A stretch of DNA of 64,000 nt from Actinomycetes bacterium (GCA_036000965.1 DASYUT010000180.1:1-64000); one strand, 5' to 3'; shown: positions 1 through 10,428, numbered from the stretch's first letter. A program made the numbers and translations. The notes: generated by a model from the sequence alone, not told the origin.

Positions 1-417
1 GAGATCCCCTCCGCGAATGGGACCTCGACAGCGCGCGGCCTGGCCCGTCTGTTCGCGATGTTGGCGATGGGCGGCGAGCTGGACGGTGTCCGGCTGCTGT
101 CGCCTCAGACGGTGCGCGCCTTCGGCACGGTGCAGGTGCGCAGTCCCGATGCGACCAGCGAGGATGACCCGGGCGGGCAGTCGCTGATCGTGCCGTGGGG
201 CCTTGGCTACATCGGGAACTTCGCCGCGCCGGGGCGGGGCCTTCGGTACGGCCCGGTGGAGTCGGCGTTCGGATCCGAGGGAGGCGGAGGGGAGATCGCC
301 TTCTGCGACCCGGAGCATCGGATCTCCGTCGGCTTCGTGCGCAGCCAGCTCGACATGATCGGAACGTTCTCCGCCGGGCTGATCGACGCGCTCTACCGGT
401 GTGTGGGCGATTCCTGA
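1..417 (+). CDS. Serine hydrolase, beta-lactamase / EstB family (C-terminal part)
   Basis: The reading frame is open from the first base of the window, so the gene starts to the left. The visible 138 residues begin with IPSANGTSTARGLARLFAML, a segment typical of the later part of class C beta-lactamase and carboxylesterase-like serine hydrolases, where an ANG/T turn precedes the helix after the active-site Tyr region. The catalytic SxxK and YxN motifs must lie upstream and are not visible. The tail contains a Gly-rich stretch (FGSEGGGGEIAFCDP) in the place where this family usually has HTGxGG, so the third catalytic motif looks altered. Substrate cannot be told; the family includes esterases, D-aminopeptidases and penicillin-binding enzymes. 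It ends about 100 bp before the next gene. Confidence 0.7.
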   Translation, partial: EIPSANGTSTARGLARLFAMLAMGGELDGVRLLSPQTVRAFGTVQVRSPDATSEDDPGGQSLIVPWGLGYIGNFAAPGRGLRYGPVESAFGSEGGGGEIAFCDPEHRISVGFVRSQLDMIGTFSAGLIDALYRCVGDS

Positions 418-521
418 CGGCCAGCGAAGCAAGAGCGGATGGTTCACTGTCGGCAGCCCCAGAAACCACCACCCCAACCACGTACGAACGCCACCCACCG
501 GCTCCAGAGGAAGGATCGCGC

Positions 522-1223
522 ATGCCTGTCACAGCCACGTCGCCTCCCGATCGTGGGGCGCTGAGCGGCCTCCTGACCGGCGTCAGTTTCATCGCCGGGG
601 TGGCCGGAGCGATGGCCCTCGCCGATGGTCCCTTCCCGCGCCCCGGCGCGGACCCCGCCCAGATCCGCGAGTACTTCACGCAGAACGCCGGCCCGGCCCG
701 GCTGAGCGCGGCCGGCCAGGCGATCTCGGCGGCCTCACTGGTGCGGTTCACCACGTCAGTGGCCAAGCTGGCCGGGCGCACAGGCCGAGGGTCGCGGGTG
801 CTCCAAGCGGCGGCGGTCGCCGGCGGCGGGCTCGCCGCCGCGTCGCTGGCGACCTCCGCGGTGACCCACGCAATGCTCACCGGCCAGAATGATGACGACG
901 ACGCGGCCAAGCTGGCCAGGCGGGAGTTCGTAGCCGGCGGCCCCGTGCACGGCGTCGGGTTCGGCGTGCTCACCGGCGCGCTCGCGCTGGCCGGGCTGCG
1001 CACCGGCGAACTGCCCCGGCCGGTGGCGATCACCGGGCTGGTCTCGGCGGCCTCGAGCCTGCTCTCGCCGCTCTACTTCCTCTGGGAGCCCGCGGGGTGG
1101 CTCATCCCGGCCGGGCGGTTCCCCGGGCTGCTGGTCAGCGGCGTCGCTGGGGTCAGGCTCGCCCGCGGCGCACGCCCGCTCCAGCAGGCCGCAGACCTCG
1201 CGTTCCGCCGAGGGCACACCTAA
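522..1223 (+). CDS. Hypothetical multi-pass membrane protein
   Basis: A 233-residue protein starting MPVTATSPPDRGALSG. ATG 522 was chosen because a purine-rich AGAGGAAGG lies about 8 bases before it and hydrophobic sequence starts soon after. About four to five hydrophobic segments are visible, near residues 15-35, 60-80, 95-115, 140-160 and 190-215. An acidic run QNDDDD lies between the third and fourth. I do not recognise a catalytic motif. The general pattern resembles DUF4386-like actinobacterial membrane proteins, but that is an impression only. It lies upstream of the DHA2 exporter on the same strand with about 100 bp between, so shared transcription is possible. Confidence 0.6.
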   Translation: MPVTATSPPDRGALSGLLTGVSFIAGVAGAMALADGPFPRPGADPAQIREYFTQNAGPARLSAAGQAISAASLVRFTTSVAKLAGRTGRGSRVLQAAAVAGGGLAAASLATSAVTHAMLTGQNDDDDAAKLARREFVAGGPVHGVGFGVLTGALALAGLRTGELPRPVAITGLVSAASSLLSPLYFLWEPAGWLIPAGRFPGLLVSGVAGVRLARGARPLQQAADLAFRRGHT

Positions 1224-1326
1224 CCGATGTACGGCGCAGATCCACGGTCTGGGTAACGGACCAGCGCGGAGACGATGAGCGGCGGGACGCGACCGTCGGC
1301 GGGTGCTGCAAAGGAGGCCACCGACG

Positions 1327-2979
1327 ATGCCTGACGCCCCTCGACCATCGCCTGGTCCAAGTCCTCGACCCCAGCCGCGACCGACCGTCGCACCGCGCTG
1401 GGCGCCGCTGGTGGTCGTCTCGCTCGCGCAGCTGATGATCGCCCTGGACGCGACCATCGTGAGCATCGCCCTGCCGTCGGCGCAGCGGGCGCTGCACGTC
1501 TCCGATGCGAACCGGCAGCTGGTGATCACCGCCTACACGCTCGCCTTCGGCGGGCTGCTGCTGCTCGGCGGCCGGATCGCCGATTACCTGGGGCGCAAGC
1601 GGGCGTTCCTGATCGGGCTGGCCGGGTTCGCCGCCGCATCGGCGCTCGGCGGCGCCGCCACCAGCCTTGGGATGCTGCTGGCCGGCCGGGCCCTCCAAGG
1701 GGCCTTCGCCGCGATCCTGGCGCCCACGGCCCTGTCGCTGCTCGCCGTGACCTTCACCGAACCCGCCGAGCGGGCAAGAGCGTTCGCGGTCTACGGCGGG
1801 ATCGCCGGCAGCGGCGGCGCCGCCGGCCTGCTCCTCGGCGGCGTGCTGACCCAGTACCTCGCCTGGCGGTGGTGCCTGTATGTGAACGTGCCGATCGCGG
1901 TCATCGCCATGACCGGCGGCTGGGCCGCGCTCCCCGACCTGCGCCCGGCGGGCAGGCCGCGCCTTGACATCCCCGGCGTGCTCCTCGCGACCGGCTCCCT
2001 GGCCGCCGTGGTCTACGCCTGCACCCAGGCGGTATCCCACGGCTGGGGTGCGCACACCGTGGTCGGCCTCTTCGTGGCGGGCACGGTCGGGCTGGCGCTG
2101 TTCGTGGCGCAGGAGTCCCGCTCGGCCAGCCCGCTGCTGCCGCTGCGCATCGTGGCCAACCGCAACCGCGGTGGCGCCTACCTGTCGGCGGCCCTTGCGG
2201 TCGTCGGCATGTACGGCATGTTCCTGCTGCTCACCTACTACTTCCAGGTCGTCCTGCGGTTCTCGCCCGTGCGGGCGGGGCTGGCGTTCCTACCGATGAC
2301 CGCGGCGGTCGTGGCCAGCTCCGCGGGTATCGCCAGCCCCCTGCTGCCCCGCGTGCCGCCAAGGGCACTGATCGCTCCCGGCCTGCTGGTGGCCACCGCC
2401 GGGCTAGTGTGGCTCACCCAGCTCCACCCCGACAGCGCCTACGCCACCCACGCCCTGCCCGCCGAGATCCTGACCGGCCTGGGCATCGGCTGCGTGTTCG
2501 TGCCGGTCTTCAGCCTCGCCACCCAAGGAGTCGCCCCACACGAGACCGGGATCGCCTCGGCGATGGTCAACACCGCAAACCAGGTCGGCGGGTCGATCGG
2601 CACCGCGCTGCTCAACACCATCGCCGCCAGCGCCACCGCCGCCTACCTGGCCGCACACGCGCGAGGTTCCGCCACCGCCACCGCGGCCCAGGGTCTCGTC
2701 CACGGCTACACCGTGGCCATCGCGTGGGGCGCTGGCATCCTCGCGGCAGCCGCGCTGCTCGCCACCATCATGATCACCGCCGGCCGGCCACCGCATCCTG
2801 GCGACAACGCGCCCACCGCCGCGCACGCGTCCTCCAGACAGCCAGACCCTGCACGCCATCCCGAAGCTGGAGGCTCAGACGCTGGATCCAACGGCTACAA
2901 GACGCCAGGCCGGAGGCACCCTCCCGCAACCGAAACCGCAGGTGCCGACGAACTTCAGCTGAGAAGGAGAAGACGATGA
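1327..2979 (+). CDS. MFS drug exporter, DHA2 (EmrB/QacA) family
   Basis: A 550-residue transporter with about 14 membrane segments, the usual size for the 14-TM DHA2 family of proton-driven multidrug exporters. Family signatures visible: LMIALDATIVSIALPSAQ in the first helix (motif D1), GGRIADYLGRKRAF in the first cytoplasmic loop (motif A), and GIAGSGGAAGLLLGG in the fifth helix, matching the antiporter motif C region. Start ATG 1327 sits nine bases after a strong AAGGAGG; an in-frame ATG at 1303 would precede that ribosome site and is unlikely. The Pro/Arg-rich C-terminal tail after about residue 490 looks unstructured. The stop overlaps the start of the cupin remnant (ATGA), so the two were translationally coupled. 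The exported compound is unknown. Confidence 0.9.
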   Translation: MPDAPRPSPGPSPRPQPRPTVAPRWAPLVVVSLAQLMIALDATIVSIALPSAQRALHVSDANRQLVITAYTLAFGGLLLLGGRIADYLGRKRAFLIGLAGFAAASALGGAATSLGMLLAGRALQGAFAAILAPTALSLLAVTFTEPAERARAFAVYGGIAGSGGAAGLLLGGVLTQYLAWRWCLYVNVPIAVIAMTGGWAALPDLRPAGRPRLDIPGVLLATGSLAAVVYACTQAVSHGWGAHTVVGLFVAGTVGLALFVAQESRSASPLLPLRIVANRNRGGAYLSAALAVVGMYGMFLLLTYYFQVVLRFSPVRAGLAFLPMTAAVVASSAGIASPLLPRVPPRALIAPGLLVATAGLVWLTQLHPDSAYATHALPAEILTGLGIGCVFVPVFSLATQGVAPHETGIASAMVNTANQVGGSIGTALLNTIAASATAAYLAAHARGSATATAAQGLVHGYTVAIAWGAGILAAAALLATIMITAGRPPHPGDNAPTAAHASSRQPDPARHPEAGGSDAGSNGYKTPGRRHPPATETAGADELQLRRRRR

Positions 2980-3131
2980 CCAACTCTCCAATCACCATCC
3001 ATCTTGCGAGTGATGAGAGCAACGGTCAGCTTGCCGTCATCGAAGAGGAAGTCGCAGCCGATTTCCCCGGCTCGCCGCTGCATGTCCATCCAGGGTTTGA
3101 CGAGGCTTTCTACGTTCTCGATGGGAACTGA
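2976..3131 (+). pseudogene. Cupin-domain protein, truncated by frameshift
   Basis: A 51-residue frame starting MTNSPITIHLASDESNG, with AGAAGGAGA just upstream, overlaps the exporter stop by ATGA. It follows the first strands of a small cupin: LHVHPGFDEAFYVLDGN matches the metal-binding HxHxxxxEAFYVLDG region. The frame ends at TGA 3129. Restoring one G at about 3122-3126 continues the protein as ELTFQLGQDVRRVTEGAV, the expected next cupin strand, after which similarity is lost near 3180. So there is both a one-base deletion and a 3' truncation. A product of about 50 residues would lack half the barrel and is unlikely to work. Confidence 0.7.
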
Positions 3132-3204
3132 CGTTCCAGCTCGGCCAGGACGTCCGCAGAGTGACCGAGGGGGCGGTCACCCCGGCCTTCTCGCGAGGGG
3201 CCGG

Positions 3205-3930
3205 TCACCCCGGACCGGACGGCGTGTGCAGGTGGTCGGTGCGCCTGGCCGCGCGCTCGCCCTCCACGGCAGCCCGGAACAGAAACAACCCGAGCACCAC
3301 CTGGAGGAGGTAGCGGGGCGAGTGGTCGAGCAGCATGGCCACGCCGCCGCCCGCGACGAGCAGGACGGCCAGGCCGCGGCCGAGCCAGGCGGTGATCCGG
3401 GTGGCGAGGACCCGGCGGCCGGTCAGCTTCCAGACCAGCGCCCTGGCCAGCCGGCCGCCGTCCAGGGGGAAGCCGGGGAGCAGGTTGAACACGGCCAGCA
3501 CCAGGTTGCCGGCGCCGAGGAACCATGCGAGCTGCGCCACCCAGCCCGTGGCGAGCTGGCTGGTGAGCGCGAACAGCCCGGCCAGCACGACCGAGGCGAG
3601 CGGGCCGGCCATGGCCATGAGCACCTCGCCGCCGGGGCCGCCGGGCTCGCTGACGATGCGGGCCGCGCCGCCGAACACGTAGAGGGTGACCTCGGCGGTG
3701 GGCACCCCGAGGGCGCGGGCGACCAGGGCGTGGCACAGCTCGTGGGTCAGCACCGAGGCGAAGAAGGCGAGGCTGAAGCCGAGCGAGAGCGCGAGCGCGC
3801 CGGCCCCGGTGACCGTGGGCGCCCACACGTCGAGGGTGCCCGCGGTGAACACGAGCAGGCCGAGGAACCAGGTCAGGTCGAGACGGACCGGGACACCGAG
3901 CACCCGTCCGACGTCGAGCCCCCGCCCCAA
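3205..3930 (-). CDS. Site-2 protease, M50 family zinc metalloprotease
   Basis: A 241-residue intramembrane protease. The zinc motif HELCH is at residues 63-67, inside a hydrophobic helix, and the second conserved element, LLPGFPLDGGRLARAL, supplies the distal Asp ligand (DG) near residue 150. The N-terminus GRGLDVGRVLGVPVRLDLTWF matches the start of rhomboid-sized actinobacterial M50 proteins that lack CBS domains. No ATG or GTG fits; a TTG at 3928-3930 lies six bases after AAGGAG and gives the natural N-terminus. It could also be translated from further upstream, but that sequence looks non-coding. The family cleaves membrane-bound substrates such as anti-sigma factors; the target here is not evident from neighbours. 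Confidence 0.85.
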   Translation of the reverse strand: MGRGLDVGRVLGVPVRLDLTWFLGLLVFTAGTLDVWAPTVTGAGALALSLGFSLAFFASVLTHELCHALVARALGVPTAEVTLYVFGGAARIVSEPGGPGGEVLMAMAGPLASVVLAGLFALTSQLATGWVAQLAWFLGAGNLVLAVFNLLPGFPLDGGRLARALVWKLTGRRVLATRITAWLGRGLAVLLVAGGGVAMLLDHSPRYLLQVVLGLFLFRAAVEGERAARRTDHLHTPSGPG

Positions 3931-4114
3931 GCCGCGCTCCTTCGTCCGGGGTGCCTGCGCACCAGGCGTGTCACAGCACGTACGCGCTTGCCGCCGGCTT
4001 GGTTCCCGCCCCCAGCGGGGCACCGTCCGCGTCACGCAGCCTTCCCGCAGGGTAGCTGGCGGCGGGTCCCATGTCTGCCCCCTGCCGCTGCCCCCTGCCG
4101 CCAGCGGTGTGCCG

Positions 4115-5227
4115 CTACCGGTCGAGCAGCCCCATGCCGCGGGCCCAGGAGGTGGCGTACGTGTCGACCGAGGCCTTCTCGGCCTCCGGGCTGACGGTGA
4201 GGGGCTGCAGGCACTCGACCATGACCGCCACCTCGTCAGTGGTCTCCTTCTTGGCCGCCCCCTCGGCCGCGCCCGGCTGGGGCCCGTGGTGGACGCCGGC
4301 CGGGTGCAGGGTCGCCATCCCCTTGTCGATTCCCTTGCGACTGAAGAAATCACCGTCGTGGTAGAAGAGCAGCTCATCGTTGTCAATATTTGAATGGTAG
4401 AAGGGCACCCGCAGGGCGCCTGGCTCGGTCTCGAACGGGCGGGGCGCGAACGTGGCGACGTCGAACCCGCGGCAGCGGAAGGTGGTGTGCACGCTCGGCG
4501 GCAGGTGGTAGCGGGGGCTGACCACCGGCCGGAAGTCGGCCACGTTGAGCCGGTAGGGCGCCAGGTCGCCCTGCCAGCCGACCACGTTGAGCGGGTGGTG
4601 CGGGAAGGTGAAGGTGGTGACCTGGCTGCGGCGCCGCACCTTGACCCGGAACTCCCCCCGCTCGTCGTGCGGGTCGGGCTCGGGGGTCTCCAGCACGCCC
4701 GGGTCGAAGAGGGCGTGGTGGCCGAGCAGCCCCTTGTCGGGCAGGACGAACTCGTCGCCCTCGATGAGCAGGAAGAAGTTGTCGGTGGTCTCCGGGACGA
4801 CCCGGTGGGTGGTGCCTTTGGGCACGACGAGGTAGTCGCCGGGCCGGAAGCCGAGCGGGCCGTAGTCGGTCTCCAGCGTGCCCGTGCCCCGGTGGACGAA
4901 GTAGATGACGTCGCCGTCGGCGTCCCGGACGAAGAACGGCATCGGCGCGGCCCGGCGCGACACCAGGATGGCCAGGTCCTCGTTGGAGAGCACGACGAGC
5001 GGGTCGCCTTCGGGGTCGGTCTGGTCGGGCGGCGTCACCTGGTTCCAGTCGAAGGCCCAGGGCCGCAGCGGCCCCTCGACCTTGACCCAGGCGGTCGGCG
5101 GTGCGGTCCGGTACAGGTGCGAGGCCCGCCCGGTGAACGCCTGGCGGCCGTGCTCCTCCTCGTAGGTCCCGGCGGGCAGGTCGACGTGCGCCTGCCTGGT
5201 CACCCTCCCCTTCGACTGCGGGATCAT
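4115..5227 (-). CDS. Homogentisate 1,2-dioxygenase-like protein
   Basis: A 370-residue protein in the size range of actinobacterial HgmA-like dioxygenases. The N-terminus MIPQSKGRVTRQAHVDLP and the block LPDKGLLGHHALFDP are characteristic. The C-terminal cupin contains YHSNIDNDELLFYHDGDF and TLHPAGVHHGPQPG, which hold the His/Glu/His iron-binding positions of the family. Known members open the ring of homogentisate in Tyr/Phe catabolism; actinobacterial paralogues are often annotated this way without proof. ATG 5227 follows GAGGAGGGCGCG. No other Tyr-catabolism genes (hppD, fahA, maiA) are adjacent, which slightly weakens the specific substrate call. Confidence 0.75.
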   Translation of the reverse strand: MIPQSKGRVTRQAHVDLPAGTYEEEHGRQAFTGRASHLYRTAPPTAWVKVEGPLRPWAFDWNQVTPPDQTDPEGDPLVVLSNEDLAILVSRRAAPMPFFVRDADGDVIYFVHRGTGTLETDYGPLGFRPGDYLVVPKGTTHRVVPETTDNFFLLIEGDEFVLPDKGLLGHHALFDPGVLETPEPDPHDERGEFRVKVRRRSQVTTFTFPHHPLNVVGWQGDLAPYRLNVADFRPVVSPRYHLPPSVHTTFRCRGFDVATFAPRPFETEPGALRVPFYHSNIDNDELLFYHDGDFFSRKGIDKGMATLHPAGVHHGPQPGAAEGAAKKETTDEVAVMVECLQPLTVSPEAEKASVDTYATSWARGMGLLDR

Positions 5228-5298
5228 CGCGCCCTCCTCGGTCTCGGCGGCGTCGCCCCAAGGCGTACCGGCAGCGTACCCGTCGCGGGTGGCGGGGC

Positions 5299-6576
5299 TC
5301 AGCCGGAGGCCGCGTCCTCCTCGAGTGGTCCGGTGGCGGCCCGGGCCGCAGCCGGGCCGGTGCCGCCGGCGGCGGCCAGGGCGGCGGCCAGCTCCCGGGC
5401 GAGCCTCGGCTCGACCTCCTCGCCCGGCTCGACGTCGGCCGCCCCCAGGTGGGCGGCCAGGTGCCGGGCGGCCACGGCGGTGGCCGCGAGCGCCTCGGCC
5501 CGGTCGCCGCCGTCCTCGAGGGTGAGCGCCCGCAGCAGCAGCCGGCCGCCAGGCCGGTCGTGCTTGGGATCGACCCGGGCGACCAGCCGGTCGCCGGCCA
5601 GGACGGGCATGACGTAGTAGCCGTGGCGCCGCTTGGCCGCGGGCACGTACACCTCGACGCGGTAGCGGAAGCCGAACAGCCGCTCGGTCCGCTCCCGGAA
5701 CCAGATGAGGGAGTCGAACGGGCTGAGGAGGACCGGTGGGCGGGCGCCCGCTCCCCGAGGCACGGGCGTGCCGGGCACCAGGTAGGCCGGCTTGGCCCAG
5801 CCCTGCACCGCGACCTCGGCCAGCAGCCCGCTGGCGACCGCCTCGGCCAGCGCGGGCCTGGCCTCGGCGGGCGGGAGCCGGAAGTAGTCGGCCAGGTCGG
5901 CCGCGGTGCCCACCCCGAGGGCGCGGGCGGCCAGCACGGTGAGGGCGACCGCGGCCTCGGTCTCGGAGGGGACCGACACGTCGAGCCCGGGCGGCAGGAC
6001 CCGCTCGGCCAGGTCGTAGCGGCGCTCGAACCGGACCCGGTCGTGGACCAGCAGCACGCCCTGGTCGAACAGGTCCTCGAGCACGTGCTTGGCTGGAGCC
6101 CAGTCCCACCACGTCCCCCGCAGCCCGGCGTCCGGCTCCCGGAACGCCGAGGCGGCCAGCGGCCCCTGCTCGGCGATGCGCGCGAGGACCTTCGGGTACA
6201 GCTCGGCGTGCTCGGTGCGGACCCCGGCCCACCAGCCCCGGGTGGTCGCCGCCATCCGGCGCATCCGGGGCAGGAACCAGCGGTAGCTGTCGATGGGCAG
6301 GAACGAGGCGGCGTGGCCCCAGTACTCGAACCCCGCCCGCCGCCTGTACAGCAGGCGCTCGAAGGCGGCCGGGTCGTGGGCGCCCACCCTGGACGCCACG
6401 ACCAGTTCGTGGCTGCGGGCGACCACGTTGATCGAGTCGACCTGGATTGCGCCGAGCCGCTGCAGCGCGGCCCGCATGGCGGCCGGCCCGGCCGCCCGCG
6501 CCGCGGGCGCGCGGAGCAGCCCCTGGGCGGCCAGGGCGAGCCGGCGCGCCTGGCCGATGGAGAGCGAGTCGGGCAT
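5299..6576 (-). CDS. Winged-helix DNA-binding protein, YcaQ / HTH_42 family
   Basis: A 425-residue protein starting MPDSLSIGQARRLALAAQG. The opening block, followed by LGAIQVDSINVVARSHELVVASRVG and later FEYWGHAASFLPID, is the signature of the HTH_42 family, whose members include the interstrand-crosslink DNA glycosylase YcaQ/AlkX. The conserved QVDS, RxH and WGHA elements are all present, as is the late block LLSPFDSLIWFRERTERLFGFRYRVEVY. The expected role is removal of alkylated or crosslinked bases. ATG 6576 is preferred over an in-frame GTG at 6597 because it matches the family N-terminus; its ribosome site is weak. It is divergent from the HDAC-like gene, with about 230 bp between. Confidence 0.8.
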   Translation of the reverse strand: MPDSLSIGQARRLALAAQGLLRAPAARAAGPAAMRAALQRLGAIQVDSINVVARSHELVVASRVGAHDPAAFERLLYRRRAGFEYWGHAASFLPIDSYRWFLPRMRRMAATTRGWWAGVRTEHAELYPKVLARIAEQGPLAASAFREPDAGLRGTWWDWAPAKHVLEDLFDQGVLLVHDRVRFERRYDLAERVLPPGLDVSVPSETEAAVALTVLAARALGVGTAADLADYFRLPPAEARPALAEAVASGLLAEVAVQGWAKPAYLVPGTPVPRGAGARPPVLLSPFDSLIWFRERTERLFGFRYRVEVYVPAAKRRHGYYVMPVLAGDRLVARVDPKHDRPGGRLLLRALTLEDGGDRAEALAATAVAARHLAAHLGAADVEPGEEVEPRLARELAAALAAAGGTGPAAARAATGPLEEDAASG

Positions 6577-6809
6577 GCCACCAACCCTACCGGACACCGC
6601 CGACAGCGCCGGCCCTTACGCGTGCCAGGCAAGCAGGCGCGCCCAGTGCCCGGTGCCGTGCCGTCCTCAGGGCCCGCCACGCAGGAAGGCGGTGCCGCCG
6701 GTCGCATCGAGGCCCGGGTGCGTCGCTGCCCAGGTGGTGCCGACTGCCCTGGCGGGACTGGGCGGGCCCCGTTGGGCGTCCGGGGCCGGGTACGGTACGG
6801 TCCTGGCTC

Positions 6810-7853
6810 ATGGAGCCGATGCCCGTCGTGGCCTGCGACGCCCACCGCGCCCACGACCCCCCGTACGAGATCAACTTCGGCCGGACCGTGAAGCCCGTGT
6901 GGGAGCGGGTCGCCCGCGGCGAAGTGCTCCGCTCGGCCCTGGCCGGCGCCGGCCACCCGGTCACCGACCCGGTCGAGCACGGCCCCGAGCCGCTGCTGGC
7001 CGTGCACGACCGCGTCCTGCTCGACTTCCTGGAGACCGCCTGGGACGACTGGCGCGCCCACCACGGCCCGGACGTGCTCGTCCCCGACACCTTCCCGGTG
7101 CCGGGCCTGGGCCGGGGGTCGGCAAGACCGCCCGTCTCCGGCCTGGGGCGACCAGGCTGGTTCTGCTTCGACACCGCCACGCCGCTGGTGGCGGGGAGCT
7201 GGCGGGCTGCCCGCGCCGCCGCCGACGTCGCCCTGTCCGGCGCGGACCTGGTCGCCGAGGGCGCCCCGGCCGCCTTCGCGCTCTGCCGGCCCCCCGGGCA
7301 CCACGCCGGCCCGGGCTACTTCGGCGGCTTCTGCCTGCTCAACAACGCGGCGATCGCGGCCCGGGCCCTGGCCGGGCTGGGGCGGGTGGCGGTGGTGGAC
7401 GTCGACTTCCACCACGGCAACGGCACCCAGGACGTGTTCTGGGAGGACCCCGGGGTGCTGTACGTGTCGCTCCACGGCGACCCGGCCGTCCACTACCCCT
7501 ACTTCACCGGCAACGCCGGCGAGGTGGGCGCCGGGGCGGGCGCGGGCACCACCTGCAACCTGCCCCTCCCCGACGGCACCGACGACGGCCAGTACCTGCG
7601 CGCGCTCGAGGAGGCGGCCGGGACGGTGGCCGCCTTCGACCCGACCGTGCTGGTGGTGAGCCTCGGCTTCGACACGTTCGTCGACGACCCGATCGGCGGG
7701 TTCGGACTCGGCGCCGGCGCCTACCCGCGCATCGGCCGGCTGCTGGCCGGGCTCGCCCTGCCCACGCTGTTCGTGCAGGAGGGCGGCTACGCGCTCGACG
7801 CGATCGGCGACTGCGCGGTGGCCACCCTTGCCGGGTTCCAGGGCGCCCGCTGA
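6810..7853 (+). CDS. HDAC-family deacetylase / acetylpolyamine amidohydrolase-like
   Basis: A 347-residue zinc hydrolase. The motifs ALCRPPGHHAGPGYFGG, FCLLNNAAIAA and VAVVDVDFHHGNGTQ carry the tandem catalytic His pair and the Asp/His/Asp zinc ligands of the arginase/deacetylase fold. SLGFDTFVDDPIGGF provides the second Asp ligand and FVQEGGYALDAIG the oxyanion-side loop. Bacterial relatives remove acetyl groups from polyamines, acetoin-related compounds or other small amines rather than histones. ATG 6810 is preceded by TACGGTACGGTCC with no strong ribosome site; a second ATG three codons on is possible. It is transcribed toward the YihY gene and converges with it across about 64 bp. Confidence 0.85.
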   Translation: MEPMPVVACDAHRAHDPPYEINFGRTVKPVWERVARGEVLRSALAGAGHPVTDPVEHGPEPLLAVHDRVLLDFLETAWDDWRAHHGPDVLVPDTFPVPGLGRGSARPPVSGLGRPGWFCFDTATPLVAGSWRAARAAADVALSGADLVAEGAPAAFALCRPPGHHAGPGYFGGFCLLNNAAIAARALAGLGRVAVVDVDFHHGNGTQDVFWEDPGVLYVSLHGDPAVHYPYFTGNAGEVGAGAGAGTTCNLPLPDGTDDGQYLRALEEAAGTVAAFDPTVLVVSLGFDTFVDDPIGGFGLGAGAYPRIGRLLAGLALPTLFVQEGGYALDAIGDCAVATLAGFQGAR

Positions 7854-7917
7854 CCAGCGGGACGGCACCCAGCCCCAGGTGACGTCGACCCCGCGCTCCG
7901 GTCCCCGCCAGCCGGCC

Positions 7918-8937
7918 TCAGCCGCGCGGAGCGGGGGGGTCGGGGTCGGCCCAGTCGGGCTCGGCGGGGCGCCCGTCGCCGGGCTCCTCGGCGTGGAAGA
8001 CGACCTCGACGGTCTCCTCGGGCCGGCGCTCCTCCTGCTTCGCCAGCGCCTCGAGGACCCGCTGGTCGGCGCCGGCCAGCGGCGGCTGGATCAGGCTGCG
8101 CGGCCACAGGCGCCGGGCCCGGACCACGTTGAGCTCGGCCGCGTACAGCGTCACCGTCGCGGCCAGGTACAGCCACGACAGCAGCCCGATCACCAGCGCG
8201 AACGTCCCGTAGGTGTTGCTCGCCCGCTTGAGCTGGCTGTCGACGTACCAGCCGCCCAGCTGCTGCAGCACGAGCCAGCCGAGCCCGGCGAGCACCGCCC
8301 CGGGCAGCAGCTCGCGCACGGCCCCCGTGCGGACGGTGAGGACCCGGAAGCCGAGCAGGAACAGCAGCGTGTCGACGGCCAGGGAGATGCCGATGCCGGC
8401 CAGTCGCGAGGCGGCCGAGTCCCCGGCCGCGGTGACGCCCGACACCACGGTGACGAGCAGGAGCCCGCCGCCAAGGGTCACGAGCCAGAGCAGGCCGCGG
8501 ATCCGCCGCACGAAGAAGTTCGGGTAACGCTTGCGGGGGACGTTCCAGACCCCGTTCATCGCGTTCTGGGCCGCTTCGGCAACCCCCAGCCCGCCGTACA
8601 TGGCGGTCAGCAGCCCGACGGCCAGGGCCGTCCCGCTGCCGGGCAGGGCGCCGAGGTTCTCCTTGATGTCGTTGCCGATCACCGGGAACTGGGTCAGGGC
8701 CGAGTCGAGGATGCGCTGCTGCAGGTCGGTCCGGTCCTGCAGCACGAACCCGAGCAGGGTGGTGAGCACCATGAGCAGCGGGAACAGCGAGAAGAACCCG
8801 TAGTAGGCGAGCAGGGCGGCGTGGTGGCCGCCCTGGTCGTCGCCGTACTTCTTGACCACCGCGATCGGGAACCCGAGCCACGGCTGCCGCTGCTGGAAAC
8901 GGTCGAACGCCCGCAGCAGCCCCTGAGCCCACCCCAT
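7918..8937 (-). CDS. YihY/virulence factor BrkB family membrane protein
   Basis: A 339-residue protein with about six hydrophobic segments. The start of the core, GGHHAALLAYYGFFSLFPLLMV, is the family hallmark (AALAYYxxxSLFPLL), and LLSWLYLAATVTLYAAELNVV is the conserved last helix. The cytoplasmic C-terminal tail is Glu/Pro rich. Older annotation as ribonuclease BN is known to be wrong for this family; the role is unresolved, with transport or envelope functions suggested. The start at 8937 has only a weak ribosome site. It lies 14 bp after the citrate synthase stop on the same strand, so it is probably co-transcribed with gltA. Confidence 0.85.
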   Translation of the reverse strand: MGWAQGLLRAFDRFQQRQPWLGFPIAVVKKYGDDQGGHHAALLAYYGFFSLFPLLMVLTTLLGFVLQDRTDLQQRILDSALTQFPVIGNDIKENLGALPGSGTALAVGLLTAMYGGLGVAEAAQNAMNGVWNVPRKRYPNFFVRRIRGLLWLVTLGGGLLLVTVVSGVTAAGDSAASRLAGIGISLAVDTLLFLLGFRVLTVRTGAVRELLPGAVLAGLGWLVLQQLGGWYVDSQLKRASNTYGTFALVIGLLSWLYLAATVTLYAAELNVVRARRLWPRSLIQPPLAGADQRVLEALAKQEERRPEETVEVVFHAEEPGDGRPAEPDWADPDPPAPRG

Positions 8938-8951
8938 CGCCGGCGCCCGGC

Positions 8952-10256
<1,305 letters not shown>

Positions 10257-10311
10257 GGCGACTCCATTCATCGCGCGCGGGCGAGCGGCTCCCTGAACCC
10301 TACCGTGACCT

Positions 10312-10327
10312 GGGTTACCACTAACCC
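10312..10327. promoter_or_regulatory. Small inverted repeat upstream of gltA
   Basis: GGGTTA and TAACCC flank a four-base spacer about 56 bases before the citrate synthase start, in the only notably A/T-containing part of this gap. It could be a regulator site in the gltA promoter. The rest of the gap between gltA and pgl (10257-10428) shows no coding sequence. A second inverted repeat, CCGGGTAGC/GCTACCCGG (10391-10399 and 10428-10436), overlaps the pgl stop codon. Confidence 0.25.
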
Positions 10328-10428
10328 GCTGGCGGCGCTACGCCGGCTGCGGATGCGCCAGCCGGCCGCCCGGCCCTGCGCGAGGCGCGACCGGGTAGCC
10401 GGCCCCGGCGACCTGCCCGGAGCCTGCG

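Noticed and set aside
4383-7868. A single giant minus-strand protein covering hmgA and the YcaQ-like gene
   Set aside because: It is a shadow frame; both real genes lie in other frames with proper starts and family motifs.
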